Assembly: GCA_963813635.1 (NCBI GenBank)
Contig: CAWEZO010000012.1
Location: 62,001 to 126,000, forward strand
Source of the DNA: JBBRZM01 sp963813635
GTDB taxonomy: Bacteria; Actinomycetota; Acidimicrobiia; IMCC26256; JBBRZM01
Length of the DNA stretch: 64,000 bases
Direction of reading: 5' to 3'
This document shows, piece by piece, positions 45,395 through 54,372 of the stretch. Numbering within the stretch: the stretch's first letter is position 1; each line of letters opens with the position of its first letter. The notes below the pieces were generated by a model. That model saw nothing but the letters and a program-made list of their open reading frames with translations, made no database searches and was not told where the DNA came from. The translations under genes and the position numbers were made by a program.

Positions 45395-46980
45395 GTGCGA
45401 TCGCGTATGTGGGTGTGTCGTTCGCGTATCCGGACGGCGCGCTCGCCGTGGATGGAGCGCTTGCGCTGGACGATGTCGGGTTGGATGTCGCGCCGGGTGA
45501 GATCCTGCTCGTTGTCGGCGCGTCAGGTTCGGGCAAGAGCACGTTGTTGCGCGCTGCGAACGGGCTCGTACCGCACTCGACAGGCGGTCGGTTCTCCGGC
45601 GACGTCGTCACGTTCGGCCGTTCGACGCGAACGCATCGACCGCGCGAGCTCGCCGATGTCATCGGCTTCGTGCAGCAGGATCCCGAAGCCCAGTTCGTCG
45701 TCGACCAGGTGGAAGCCGACATCGCGTTCGTGCTCGAGAATCTGGCGATGCCGGCCGGCGCGATGCGCAGGCGGGTCGAGGAGACACTCGACGCGCTCGG
45801 CATCGCGCACTTGCGCGACCGCTCGCCCGCGACGCTCTCGGGCGGCGAGCGCCAGCGATGCGCGATCGCGGGCGCCCTCGCCGCGGCCCCGTCGGCACTC
45901 GTGCTCGACGAGCCCACCTCCCAACTCGACCCACAGGGCGCCGACGACGTGCTCGCGGCGGTCGCCCGGCTCAATGCCGACCTCGGCACCACCGTCGTGC
46001 TCGCCGAGCACCGCTTGGAGCGCGCCGGGCCGCTGGCCGACCGGGTCACGCTGGTTGCAAACGGTCGGGTCACGACGCCGGCAGCGCCCGGCGCCGCGCT
46101 CGCCGGCTATCCGGGCGCGCCCAGCGTCACCCGCCTCGGCGCACTACTCGGCTGGACGCCCCCGCCCCTCACGGTGCGGGACGCGCGCGCGTTCGTCGCA
46201 GCCGACCGCGAGTTGCTCTCGCTGGTGCCGCGACCAGAAGAGCTGGATCCATCGTCGGCGCCCGGCGACTCGGTACTGGAGACGCGCGACCTGCACGTCG
46301 CGCTCGGCGGCCGTCCCGTGTTGCACGGCATATCGACGGCCGTGCACGCGGGAGAGGTCGTCGCGCTCTTGGGTCGCAACGGCTCGGGGAAGACCACCCT
46401 GCTGCGCGCGCTCAGCCGGTTGATCGATCCCGACATTGGCACGGTTGCCGGGCCGGCACGCGTCGCATACGTGCCCCAAGACCCCAACGCGCTGCTGTTC
46501 GCGCCGACCGTTCGCCGCGAGCTCGAGCAGACGCTGCGCCTCCTCGACCGGCCCGACGACGGCCGCGTCGACCACTGGCTCGGCGCGCTGCACCTCACAG
46601 CGCTCGCCGAGCATCATCCGCGCAGCCTCTCGGGAGGCGAGCGCCAGCGCGTCGCGATCGCGGCCGTCGCGGTCGGCGGCGCCGGCGTGCTCCTCCTCGA
46701 CGAGCCGACCCGGGGCATGGACGCGCCCTCCCGCACCGCGCTCGAACACGCGGTGCGTGCGCACGCAGCCGAGGGAGGTGCGGTTGTCCTCGCGACGCAC
46801 GACGTCGAGCTCGCAACCCGGTCGGCGACGCGCGCGCTCGTGCTCGGCGACGGCGAAGTCGTCGCCGACGGACCGGCACGCGACGTCCTCGCCGGCTCGC
46901 TGTTCGCGCCGCAGGTCCTGCGCGTGCTGCCGCCGTTCCTTACCGTCGAGGAGGTCGAGACGGCCATGACGCGCACATGA
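45391..46980 (+). CDS. ecfA: ECF transporter ATPase, two ATPase domains fused (EcfA-EcfA')
   Basis: 529 residues. Domain 1 has Walker A GASGSGKST, signature LSGGERQRCAIAGAL and Walker B ALVLDEPTSQLD. Domain 2, from about residue 300, has GRNGSGKTT, LSGGERQRVAIAAVAV and VLLLDEPTRGMD. Many actinobacterial ECF systems have both ATPases in one chain, as here. The start overlaps the EcfT stop, and the last codons overlap the S component start (ATGA). Together these give a complete transporter in one operon. Confidence 0.93.
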   Translation: MSAIAYVGVSFAYPDGALAVDGALALDDVGLDVAPGEILLVVGASGSGKSTLLRAANGLVPHSTGGRFSGDVVTFGRSTRTHRPRELADVIGFVQQDPEAQFVVDQVEADIAFVLENLAMPAGAMRRRVEETLDALGIAHLRDRSPATLSGGERQRCAIAGALAAAPSALVLDEPTSQLDPQGADDVLAAVARLNADLGTTVVLAEHRLERAGPLADRVTLVANGRVTTPAAPGAALAGYPGAPSVTRLGALLGWTPPPLTVRDARAFVAADRELLSLVPRPEELDPSSAPGDSVLETRDLHVALGGRPVLHGISTAVHAGEVVALLGRNGSGKTTLLRALSRLIDPDIGTVAGPARVAYVPQDPNALLFAPTVRRELEQTLRLLDRPDDGRVDHWLGALHLTALAEHHPRSLSGGERQRVAIAAVAVGGAGVLLLDEPTRGMDAPSRTALEHAVRAHAAEGGAVVLATHDVELATRSATRALVLGDGEVVADGPARDVLAGSLFAPQVLRVLPPFLTVEEVETAMTRT

Positions 46981-47807
46981 CCGCGACGACCGTTGCGGCG
47001 CGAGAGCCGTCGCAATCGGCAGCGTTCCCGAGGGCGCGGCCGGCACTCGTCTACACGCTGATGACGCTGGTCGGCGCGGCCGCGTTCCTGTATCCGTTCT
47101 GGCTACCGGGCACGGCGCTCCCCAACAACGCACATAGTGGCGACGCGCCGTTGGTCGCGGCGCTGGTGGGCGCGCTGGTGATCGGCGCAGTCATCCTCGA
47201 GGTGCGGCGCGGCACGATGAACGGCGCCACGATCGCGTTGCTCGGCGTGCTCTCCGCATGCGCGGGGCTGCTGCGGCTGTTGCATCTTCCGGGTGGCGGC
47301 AACGGGATCTACTTCCTCGTGATACTGGCCGGTGTCGCGTTCGGCCCGCGGTTCGGGTTGCTGCTGGGCCTGTGCGCAATGGGGCTCTCGGCGATCGTCA
47401 CCGGCGGGATCGGGCCGTGGCTGCCGTTCCAGATGCTCGCGCTCGGGTGGATGGGGGGCAGTGCCGGGCTGCTCGGCCGCGTCACGGCCCTGCTCGGGCC
47501 CCGCCAGGAGATCGGCGCGCTCGCGCTCTTCGGCTGGTGCTGGGGGTTCGTCTACGGAGCGATCATGAACTTGTGGTTCTGGCCGTTCGTGCGCGACGGC
47601 GGCCCGTTGTCGTGGCGCCCGGGGATGGGCGTGGGCGAGACGCTGCACCACTACTGGTCGTTCTACGTCGCGACGTCGCTCGGTTGGGACGCAGCCGCCG
47701 CGCTCACCAACGCCGTGCTCATCGTGATCACCGGAGTCGCGCTGCTGCGGGCGCTGCGGCGCTTCGCCCATCGCCTCGACCCGGTCGTCGAGCTCCAACC
47801 CGATTAG
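46977..47807 (+). CDS. ECF transporter substrate-specific (S) component
   Basis: 276 residues with six or more hydrophobic helices and the short Ala-rich helix 1 of S components. A cytoplasmic N-terminus precedes ALVYTLMTLVGAAAFLYPFWLP. It shows GIYFLVILAGVAFGPRFGLLLGLCAMGLSAIVTGGIGPWLPFQMLALGWMGG, as in the YpdP/CbrT-like group. The substrate is inferred as cobalamin from the cobalamin riboswitch on the divergent side. ATG 46977 is coupled to EcfA. It is the last core gene of the ECF operon. Confidence 0.85.
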   Translation: MTATTVAAREPSQSAAFPRARPALVYTLMTLVGAAAFLYPFWLPGTALPNNAHSGDAPLVAALVGALVIGAVILEVRRGTMNGATIALLGVLSACAGLLRLLHLPGGGNGIYFLVILAGVAFGPRFGLLLGLCAMGLSAIVTGGIGPWLPFQMLALGWMGGSAGLLGRVTALLGPRQEIGALALFGWCWGFVYGAIMNLWFWPFVRDGGPLSWRPGMGVGETLHHYWSFYVATSLGWDAAAALTNAVLIVITGVALLRALRRFAHRLDPVVELQPD

Positions 47808-47840
47808 CGTCCGCTACGGTTGGGGGTGACACAGGCAGGG

Positions 47841-48350
47841 ATGGACCTCATGTGGAAGCGCAGGGCGCGAGTGATACGACTCGGCACCGGCGCGCTCGTG
47901 GCCGCGGTGTTGGGCCTGTTCCTGTTGGGCGCCGTCGCCGGCGCCGCGAACCATGGCGTCGAGTCGACACCCGCGGCGGCGCGCCCGACGGAGATCACGC
48001 TGCCCCCGGGCAGTGTTCCGCCGAGCCAGCCCGCCACCACGACCGCGAACAACACGAAGGATGGAGAGATCTTCGGCACGGAGGTGCGGGTCACGCTCGG
48101 CGTGGTCGTCGTCGCATTCGCGATCGCGTTCTTCGCGACGCGCCGCCGCCGCGCCGTGGCACGGGCCGAACGCGAGGCCGAAGAACGCTACGAGGCCGGG
48201 CTCTACGAGCCCGACGACGACGAGCCGTACGAGCCCCACGACGACGAGCCGGCCGAGCCCGACGACGACGAGCCGGCCGACCCTGACGACGAGCCGGCCG
48301 ACCCTGACGACCCGTACGACGCCGGCGACGACGAACCCGTCGGCGTGTAG
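47841..48350 (+). CDS. Small membrane protein with acidic DDEP-repeat tail
   Basis: 169 residues. One membrane helix near the N-terminus (GALVAAVLGLFLLGAVAGA) and a second (VRVTLGVVVVAFAIAFFA) flank a Pro/Thr-rich external loop. The last 45 residues are cytoplasmic and consist of repeats of D-D-E-P with Tyr or Ala between. There is no known family. It follows the ECF S component by 33 bp and may be in the same operon, so a link to the transporter is possible. ATG 47850 is an alternative start. Confidence 0.75.
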   Translation: MDLMWKRRARVIRLGTGALVAAVLGLFLLGAVAGAANHGVESTPAAARPTEITLPPGSVPPSQPATTTANNTKDGEIFGTEVRVTLGVVVVAFAIAFFATRRRRAVARAEREAEERYEAGLYEPDDDEPYEPHDDEPAEPDDDEPADPDDEPADPDDPYDAGDDEPVGV

Positions 48351-48355
48351 CCGGC

Positions 48356-50170
48356 TCAGGCGGGCTGGGTCAGCGGCTCGCCGCGTCCGTCAGGACCCGC
48401 GTCCCACGCTGCGAACAGCTGCGCGTAGCGCCCGTCGCGTGCAAGGAGCTGCTTGTGCGTGCCGAGCTCCACGAGCTCACCGTGGTCGATGACCGCGACT
48501 CGATCGGCGCGCGCCGCGGTTGACAGCCGGTGCGCGACGACGACTGTCGTGCGGCCCACCGTGAGCCGCTCGAGCGCGCGCTCCACGGCGCGCTCCGTGC
48601 CCGGGTCGAGATTGCTCGTCGCCTCGTCGAGCACCAGCACACTGGGGTCTGCGAGCGCGGCCCGCACGAGCGAGACGAGCTGGCGTTCACCGGCCGAGAG
48701 CCGCGAACCGCGTTCGCGCACTTCGGTGTCGAGACCATCGGGCAGCGCGTCGAAGCGGTCGCGCAGCCCGAGGGCGTCGACCGCAGCCTCGATCTCCGGA
48801 TCCGTGGCGTCGGCGCGCCCGATCCGAATGTTGTCGCGCGCGGTCCCCGCGAACAGGAAACCCTCCTGGGGCACGACGACGATGCGCTCACGCAGCGACC
48901 GCAGCGTCGCATCGCGCAGGTCGACACCACCGAAGCGCACCAATCCCGACCGCGCGTCGTAGAAGCGGGCAATCAGCTTCGCCAACGTCGACTTGCCCGC
49001 ACCGGTGGGCCCGACCAACGCGACCCGTTCGCCGCGCCGCACGGTCAGCGAGACTCCGCGCAGCACAACGTCGTCCCCCGTATACGCGAAGGAGACGTCG
49101 TCGACCTCGAGGTCACCTTCGTCCGGAAGGTCGATCGCACCGGCGCGTTCCGCGATCGACGGTGCCGTGTCGAGCAGCTCGAAGAGCTTCTGCAACGCGG
49201 CGCCGGCGGATTGCACCGTGTTGTAGAGCTGGCTGAGCTGCTGGACGGGCTCGAACAGGTTGTTGAGGTACAGCACGAACGCGAACACCGTGCCGACGGT
49301 GACGATCTCCTGGTCGCTGAACCAGCCGCCGATGCCGATGATCATCGCGATGCCGATGACCCCGACGAACTCGACCACAGGGAAGTACCGGGCCGAGATG
49401 CGGACGGTTTCGAGATGGGCGTCGAACTGCGCTTCGTTGGTGGCGCGGAACCGGCGCGTGAATGCCCGCTCCCGGCCGAACGCCTGGACCACGCGCACGC
49501 CGGCGAGCCCTTCTTGCAGCGTGGCGAGGTTGGTGCCGATCCGTTCGCGGACCTCGAGGTACGCCCGATTCGACTCCCGCCGGAACCAGCGGCTGGCAAT
49601 CATCACCGGGGGCACCACGATGAGCGTGCAGAGCGCGAGCTGCCAGCTCATCAGCACGATCACGATCACCGCGCCGACGAAGAGCAACGCGTTCTGCACG
49701 AACATGATGAGTCCCTGCTCCACGAGCTCCTGCAGCGCGTCGATGTCGGATGTCATGCGCGCCACGAGCCGACCGGTCTTCTCGCGCTCGAAGAAGTCCA
49801 TGCCGAGCGACAGCAGGTGACGGAAGACGCGCTCGCGTAGGTCGCGCAGAAAGGTCTCGCCGATCCGCGTCACCTTGAGGATGACGCTCCGGCCGAGGAA
49901 GAGGCCGGTGACGGCAGCAACGAGGAACAGCCCGGCCGCAAGGTTGAGCGCGCCGGCATCGTGCGCGCTGAGCCCGTGGTCGACGCCGTAGCGCACCAGC
50001 GCGGGGCCGGCCAGCAGGCACGCGGTTTGAGCGACAAGGAGCACCGTCGCCAGGGCGATCGCCCGTCGGTAGGGCCGCAGCATCGAACGGAGCCGGCGCA
50101 GCACCTGCTCGGCGTCGTCGCGGGTGAGCTTCTCGTCGATCGCGACGATGCCGACGTGACCGCCTCTCAT
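48356..50170 (-). CDS. ABC exporter half-transporter (membrane domain + ATPase)
   Basis: 604 residues. The N-terminal six-helix exporter domain (about 25-315) is followed by an ATPase with Walker A GPTGAGKST, Q-loop VVPQEGFLF, signature LSAGERQLVSLVRAAL and Walker B VLVLDEATSNLD. The His switch is in VVVAHRLST. Its start overlaps the stop of a second half-transporter (ATGA), so the two form a heterodimer, as in the TM287/288 type. The S-A-G-E-R signature deviates slightly from SGGQ; the Walker B Glu is retained. A drug or lipid is the likely substrate. Confidence 0.93.
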   Translation of the reverse strand: MRGGHVGIVAIDEKLTRDDAEQVLRRLRSMLRPYRRAIALATVLLVAQTACLLAGPALVRYGVDHGLSAHDAGALNLAAGLFLVAAVTGLFLGRSVILKVTRIGETFLRDLRERVFRHLLSLGMDFFEREKTGRLVARMTSDIDALQELVEQGLIMFVQNALLFVGAVIVIVLMSWQLALCTLIVVPPVMIASRWFRRESNRAYLEVRERIGTNLATLQEGLAGVRVVQAFGRERAFTRRFRATNEAQFDAHLETVRISARYFPVVEFVGVIGIAMIIGIGGWFSDQEIVTVGTVFAFVLYLNNLFEPVQQLSQLYNTVQSAGAALQKLFELLDTAPSIAERAGAIDLPDEGDLEVDDVSFAYTGDDVVLRGVSLTVRRGERVALVGPTGAGKSTLAKLIARFYDARSGLVRFGGVDLRDATLRSLRERIVVVPQEGFLFAGTARDNIRIGRADATDPEIEAAVDALGLRDRFDALPDGLDTEVRERGSRLSAGERQLVSLVRAALADPSVLVLDEATSNLDPGTERAVERALERLTVGRTTVVVAHRLSTAARADRVAVIDHGELVELGTHKQLLARDGRYAQLFAAWDAGPDGRGEPLTQPA

Positions 50171-51981
50171 GATCCCGCCCCGGCGCCCGGCCCCGCCGGT
50201 ACCGCGAGCACGACCGCCGCCGCCATCTCCGCTTGCGCGAGCACTTCTCGGTACCGCGCCGATGACGCGAGCAGCTCCGTGTGTGTGCCCTGCGCGATGA
50301 CCCGTCCACCATCGAGCAGTGCGACCCGGTTCGCGAGCGCGATCGTCGCCGGCCGGTGCGCGATGATCAGCGTCGTCCGACCTTGCATCACCTCGGCGAG
50401 CGCGGTTCGGATCTCGTGTTCCTTGGTGGGATCGACCGACGATGTCGCGTCGTCGAGGATCAGCACCCGGGGGTCGGCCAGCACCGCCCGGGCGATCGCG
50501 ATCCGCTGCCGCTGGCCGCCCGACAGCGAGAAGCCCTGCTCACCGATCACCGTCTCGTAACCGTCAGGAAGCGCCGCGATGAAGTTGTCGGCGCCTGCGA
50601 GCCGCGCCGCGCGCGCCACCGCCTCGATCGGTGCCTCGGGATTGGCGAAGGCGATGTTCTGGCGCACGGTGTCGGAGAACAGGAACGTGTCTTCGAACAC
50701 AATGCCGACACTGCGCCGCAGGTCGTGCACCTTGACCTCGCGCACATCGACGCCGTCGATGCAGACGCGGCCGTCGTTCACGTCATAGAAGCGTGAGACG
50801 AGCCGCGCAACGGTCGTCTTGCCCGAGCCGGTCGCCCCGACCAGTGCGATCGCCTCGCCGCCATGGATGGTGAGGTCGAGCCCGCGCAGCACCGGCGGCC
50901 CGGAGCCGTAGGCGAAGCACACGTCGTCGAACACGATCTCGCCGATGCCCTCAGGGAGCGCGCCGGCATGCGACCCGTCGACGATCGCGGGATCGGTAGC
51001 GAGGATCTCGTGGATGCGCCCTGCAGCCGCGGACGAACGGGATGCTTGCGCGAGCAGCATCCCTGCCATCCGCAGCGGCCAGATGAGCATGAGGATGTAC
51101 GAGTTGAACGCGATGAGGTAGCCGAGCTGGAGCTCGCCGTTGAGCACGAGGTGTCCGCCGTACCAGAGGATCGCGACCAGCGCCAGCGTCGGGAGGAAGT
51201 CGACGAGGGGCAAGAAGCCGGCACGTAGTCGCGCGGCTGCGAGCGCGCGGTCGAGCACCGAGTCGGCTTCACGATCGAGTCGCTGCACCTGCATCTGCTC
51301 GGCGCCGAAACCCTTGACCGCGCGCACGCCCGCGACGCTCTCTTCGACCACACCGGAGAGGTCGCCGAGCTTCTCTTGTTGCGCGAGTGACACCGGTTGC
51401 ATCCGCCGGGTGAACCTGGTCGCGGCGATCTCGAGCAGCGGGAGTGAGCCGAGCGCGAACACCGTGAGCAGTGGGCTCTGAATCGCCATGATCACCACCA
51501 CGGCGATCAGCGTGAGCGAGCTCGCGGCAGTGAGCGGCAGGAGGATGACGATCGTCTCGATCTGCTGGATATCGCTGTTGGCCCGGGCCATGAGCTGGCC
51601 GGTCTGGGCTTCGTCGTGGAACGCGAAATGCAGTCGCTGGAGATGAGCGAACAGCCGGGCGCGCAGGTCGGTCTCGGTGCGCAGCGCCATCCGGAACGCC
51701 GAGTAGCGGCGCAGCGCAGTGGAGATCGCCTGCACGATTCCGACTGCGACGATGAGCAGCGAGAACTGCAGGATCACCGCGCCGTCGTCGGGCAGGATGC
51801 CCTGGTCGATCGCGGCCGCGGCGAGCAGCGGCACCGTGACTTTCGCCGCGGTCCAGAACATGCCGCTCACGATCCCGAGCACCAGCCACGATCGCTGTGG
51901 GCGCACGGCTTCGCGCATCAAGCGCCAGCCGGCCTTGCGCGCCTCGTGCTCGGGATCGATCGCTCGTTCTCGATCGCTCAC
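50167..51981 (-). CDS. ABC exporter half-transporter, partner subunit
   Basis: 604 residues: a six-helix domain, then an ATPase with Walker A GATGSGKTT, Q-loop FEDTFLFSDTV, signature LSGGQRQRIAIARAVL, Walker B VLILDDATSSVD and H-switch IIAHRPAT. In Walker B the catalytic Glu is Asp (DDATS), so this site is degenerate and the partner at 48356-50170 (DEATS) provides the consensus site. This is the asymmetric heterodimer pattern. GTG 51981 with GAGGAG at proper distance was chosen over upstream starts that would add a low-complexity extension. Confidence 0.92.
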   Translation of the reverse strand: MSDRERAIDPEHEARKAGWRLMREAVRPQRSWLVLGIVSGMFWTAAKVTVPLLAAAAIDQGILPDDGAVILQFSLLIVAVGIVQAISTALRRYSAFRMALRTETDLRARLFAHLQRLHFAFHDEAQTGQLMARANSDIQQIETIVILLPLTAASSLTLIAVVVIMAIQSPLLTVFALGSLPLLEIAATRFTRRMQPVSLAQQEKLGDLSGVVEESVAGVRAVKGFGAEQMQVQRLDREADSVLDRALAAARLRAGFLPLVDFLPTLALVAILWYGGHLVLNGELQLGYLIAFNSYILMLIWPLRMAGMLLAQASRSSAAAGRIHEILATDPAIVDGSHAGALPEGIGEIVFDDVCFAYGSGPPVLRGLDLTIHGGEAIALVGATGSGKTTVARLVSRFYDVNDGRVCIDGVDVREVKVHDLRRSVGIVFEDTFLFSDTVRQNIAFANPEAPIEAVARAARLAGADNFIAALPDGYETVIGEQGFSLSGGQRQRIAIARAVLADPRVLILDDATSSVDPTKEHEIRTALAEVMQGRTTLIIAHRPATIALANRVALLDGGRVIAQGTHTELLASSARYREVLAQAEMAAAVVLAVPAGPGAGAGS

Positions 51982-52102
51982 GCCGGCGCTCCTCGCACGC
52001 TCGCGTACCCGTCGCTCGATCGGGTCGCGGGCGTCGAGGCTACCAGTGCTGACACGAGCGTCAGTCTTGAGTTTGCGGCCTCCGCGCGCAGGGAGCGCCG
52101 CC

Positions 52103-52360
52103 TCACGCCCGCTCTGGAAACAGCTCGCGGACCAGCTCGACCAGTGCAACGCGACTGGGTTCGTCGGCCAGGTCGCCGACGAACGCGGCAACGCGGCCGC
52201 GGCCTTCCAGCTCGCCTTCGAGCGCGCCCACCGCATCGGCGTCCGCGCCGACGCAGATCACTGTCGCACCCGCGTCGACCAGCGTCCGGGCGACGTCAGC
52301 CTGGTCGACGCCGACGATCACGACCCGGCCGGAGAGCGGTCGCGCGTCGCGGCTCGTCAT
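52103..52360 (-). CDS. Small Rossmann-type (SDR half) protein
   Basis: 85 residues. SGRVVIVGVDQADVARTLVDAGATVICVGADADAVGAL covers strand 1, helix 1 and strand 2 of an SDR fold, followed by AFVGDLADEPS. Then it ends, so only the nucleotide-binding half of an SDR is encoded, and without its catalytic Tyr-x3-Lys. The Gly motif is VGVDQAD, not the usual TGxxxGIG. It may be a truncated gene or a small regulatory relative. It is the first - strand gene before the ABC pair (122 bp away). Confidence 0.6.
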   Translation of the reverse strand: MTSRDARPLSGRVVIVGVDQADVARTLVDAGATVICVGADADAVGALEGELEGRGRVAAFVGDLADEPSRVALVELVRELFPERA

Positions 52361-52384
52361 CGGCCCGAGGCTACCGAGACCGGC

Positions 52385-52831
52385 ATGGCCCGTTACATTC
52401 GATGCGTGGCCGCGCCGGGAGACCCTCGTCTCGCAGTGGATGCCCGCATGCTGCGCTTCGACAGCGCTGTCCTGGCCATCGCGATGCTCGGGGCGTTCGC
52501 GTTCCGCGCGCCGTGGCTGGTGCCGATCTGGACCGCCGTACTGCTGCTCAACATCGCGTTCGGGCGGCGCGGCGGGCCGTTCCTGTTGTTGTGGGACCGC
52601 TGGATCGCAACGCATCTTGCTGCACCGCCGTCACTCACCGACCTGCGCCCGGCGCGCTTCTCGTGGATCGTCAACGCGGCGCTCCTCGCGGGTGGGACGG
52701 GCGCGTTGGTGGTGGGCCTGTCCCAGGTCACGACCATACAAGCGCTGCTCGTCGGTGTCATCGCCGCGCTCGAGACCGCGACGGGCGGGTATGTCGCGCG
52801 GGGGATCTTGCGTCGCGTCCGCGGTCTCTAG
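52385..52831 (+). CDS. DUF4395-like membrane protein without cysteines
   Basis: About 148 residues with four hydrophobic helices. DARMLRFDSAVLAIAML, PARFSWIVNAALLAGG and LLVGVIAALETATGGYVARGILR align with DUF4395, but the CxxC at the last helix (as at 21500-22009) is GYVA here. If the DUF4395 thiol is functional, this paralogue has lost it. GTG near 52406 is an alternative start. Its last bases overlap the 3' end of RmlC on the other strand. Confidence 0.7.
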   Translation: MARYIRCVAAPGDPRLAVDARMLRFDSAVLAIAMLGAFAFRAPWLVPIWTAVLLLNIAFGRRGGPFLLLWDRWIATHLAAPPSLTDLRPARFSWIVNAALLAGGTGALVVGLSQVTTIQALLVGVIAALETATGGYVARGILRRVRGL

Positions 52832-53361
52832 CCGGGGAGCAGATCGGGCGCCAGCGCGGCGCGCCGGGGGTTGGCGCGATCGCGATCGGAGAGGACAGGA
52901 GCGCTCGTCGGCCACTCGAGTGCCAGCTCAGGATCGTCCCACGCCACACCCAGCTCGTCGGCGGGGTCGTAGTAGTGATCGACGAGGTACGTCACCGTCG
53001 CGTAGCTACGAGTGAGGAAGCCGTGCGCGACACCGGGCGGGATGTAGACGCCCCGGTGCGAACCGCCGCCGAGCTCGAACATGAGCGAGACGCGATCGGT
53101 GGGCGACGAGGTCCGCAGATCGTGCAGCGCGACAAGGACCTCGCCCGTGGGCACGTACCAGTAGTCGGCCTGGTGCAAGTGGTAGTGCATGCCGACGAGC
53201 GTGTTGTCGCGGCGGTCGGCCCGGTTGGCCTGCACCATTGCCGGAGCGTCGCCGAGCCACTCCTGGCGGAATGTCTCCACGAAGAAGCCGCGATCGTCTC
53301 CCCACACTTTCGGCTCCACGATGATCACTCCGTCGATGGTGGTCGCTTCGATCGTCGCCAT
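52828..53361 (-). CDS. rmlC: dTDP-4-dehydrorhamnose 3,5-epimerase
   Basis: 177 residues, the usual RmlC length. The N-terminal DGVIIVEPKVWGDDRGFFVETFRQEWL contains the substrate-contacting DxRGFF-ETF motif. The cupin core GMHYHLHQADYWYVPTGEVLVALHDLR carries the catalytic His, and YIPPGVAHGFLTRSYATVTYLVDHYYDP carries the Tyr and second cupin motif. It epimerises C3 and C5 in dTDP-rhamnose synthesis, but no other rml gene is in the window. Confidence 0.92.
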   Translation of the reverse strand: MATIEATTIDGVIIVEPKVWGDDRGFFVETFRQEWLGDAPAMVQANRADRRDNTLVGMHYHLHQADYWYVPTGEVLVALHDLRTSSPTDRVSLMFELGGGSHRGVYIPPGVAHGFLTRSYATVTYLVDHYYDPADELGVAWDDPELALEWPTSAPVLSDRDRANPRRAALAPDLLPG

Positions 53362-53379
53362 GACGCGAGCCTGACCGAT

Positions 53380-53826
53380 TTAGGCGAGTATGCGCAAGGC
53401 GCCCATCGTGACGAGTGCGAGACCCGCAATCCAGAGCACGACCGCCAACGCGGTTGCACCGCTCACCGGACCGGTCGCGAGCACAGCGAGAGCCAGGAGC
53501 CAGCCGTTGCGCGCGATGGTCCTGGGCGAGAGCGCCTGCGCAGATGAGGCGCCGAAGCACGGGCACGGCGCCCGGTGACCCCGCGCGAGGTTCACGGCGA
53601 TCACGCCGGTGAACGCCGCGAGCAGCGCGACCGCGCACCATCCCGGCACCGACGAGAACGGCACCGTCACCAGCGAAAAGCCGACCACGAGCTCGGCGAC
53701 GGGTAGCGCCACTGCGAGGGTCGATGTCAGCCGGGCCGGCACGCCGAACCCGGCCAGCTGCCCGCGCAGCTCGGTGCCCGACCGGAGCTTCTGGACCGCG
53801 GCGATCACCAGCACTCCCGCGACCAC
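53380..53826 (-). CDS. MauE/DoxX-type membrane protein with CxC motif
   Basis: At least 148 residues with four helices. The family trait is CPCFGASS near residue 88, preceded by NLARGHRAP; it matches the MauE/DoxX-like proteins that pass reducing equivalents to or from periplasmic thiols. GTG 53826 is the start given by the open frame, but codons upstream in another frame (ELNALALAGAR) would extend the first helix naturally and run from the end of the flavin reductase gene. A frameshift near 53830 is therefore likely. It lies between RmlC and the flavin reductase gene. Confidence 0.8.
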   Translation of the reverse strand: MVAGVLVIAAVQKLRSGTELRGQLAGFGVPARLTSTLAVALPVAELVVGFSLVTVPFSSVPGWCAVALLAAFTGVIAVNLARGHRAPCPCFGASSAQALSPRTIARNGWLLALAVLATGPVSGATALAVVLWIAGLALVTMGALRILA

Positions 53827-53853
53827 GATGCGCGCCCGCGAGCGCGAGCGCGT

Positions 53854-54372
53854 TCAGCTCGACATACGCCGGTACGTGCCCTGGTAGAAGAGCAGCGGAC
53901 CGGCGTCGGCGCGCAAGCCGAGCTCGAGCACGCGGCCGACGACGATGATGTGGTCGCCGGCCTCATATTTGGCCTCGGTCTCGCAGTCGATGTACGCATG
54001 CACCCGGTCGAGCACCGGTGAGCCACCGGCCCCGGGTCGCCAGGCGATCTGCGCGAAGCGATCGACACCGCGCGCCGCGAACAACCGCGAGATGTCTTCC
54101 TGGCGCTCGTCGAGGACGTTCACCGCGAACCGCTCCGCCGCCTGGATACGCGGCCAGGTCGTGGAGCTCTTCGCCGCGCAGAACAACACGAGCGGCGGGT
54201 CGAGCGAAACGGACGTGAAGGAGTTGGCCGCCATGCCCACGGGCTCGTCGCCGTCCATCGCGGTGATCACCGCGACACCGGTTGCGAAGTGGCCGAGCAC
54301 ATTGCGGAACGAGTCGGAATCGGGAGTGAGGATCAGCTCTGCAGTCTCCGCAGCGCCTTCGGGGCTCGTCAC
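53854..54372 (-). CDS. Flavin reductase-like FMN-binding protein
   Basis: 172 residues of the flavin_reduct family. SFRNVLGHFATGVAVITA, GMAANSFTSVSLDPPLVLFCAAKSSTTW and RFAVNVLDERQEDISRLFA are the consensus blocks, ending with HIIVVGRVLELGL. It reduces FMN or FAD with NAD(P)H, often as small component of a two-component monooxygenase, but no large component is nearby. Its start overlaps the stop of the metallohydrolase upstream (ATGA). Confidence 0.92.
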   Translation of the reverse strand: MTSPEGAAETAELILTPDSDSFRNVLGHFATGVAVITAMDGDEPVGMAANSFTSVSLDPPLVLFCAAKSSTTWPRIQAAERFAVNVLDERQEDISRLFAARGVDRFAQIAWRPGAGGSPVLDRVHAYIDCETEAKYEAGDHIIVVGRVLELGLRADAGPLLFYQGTYRRMSS

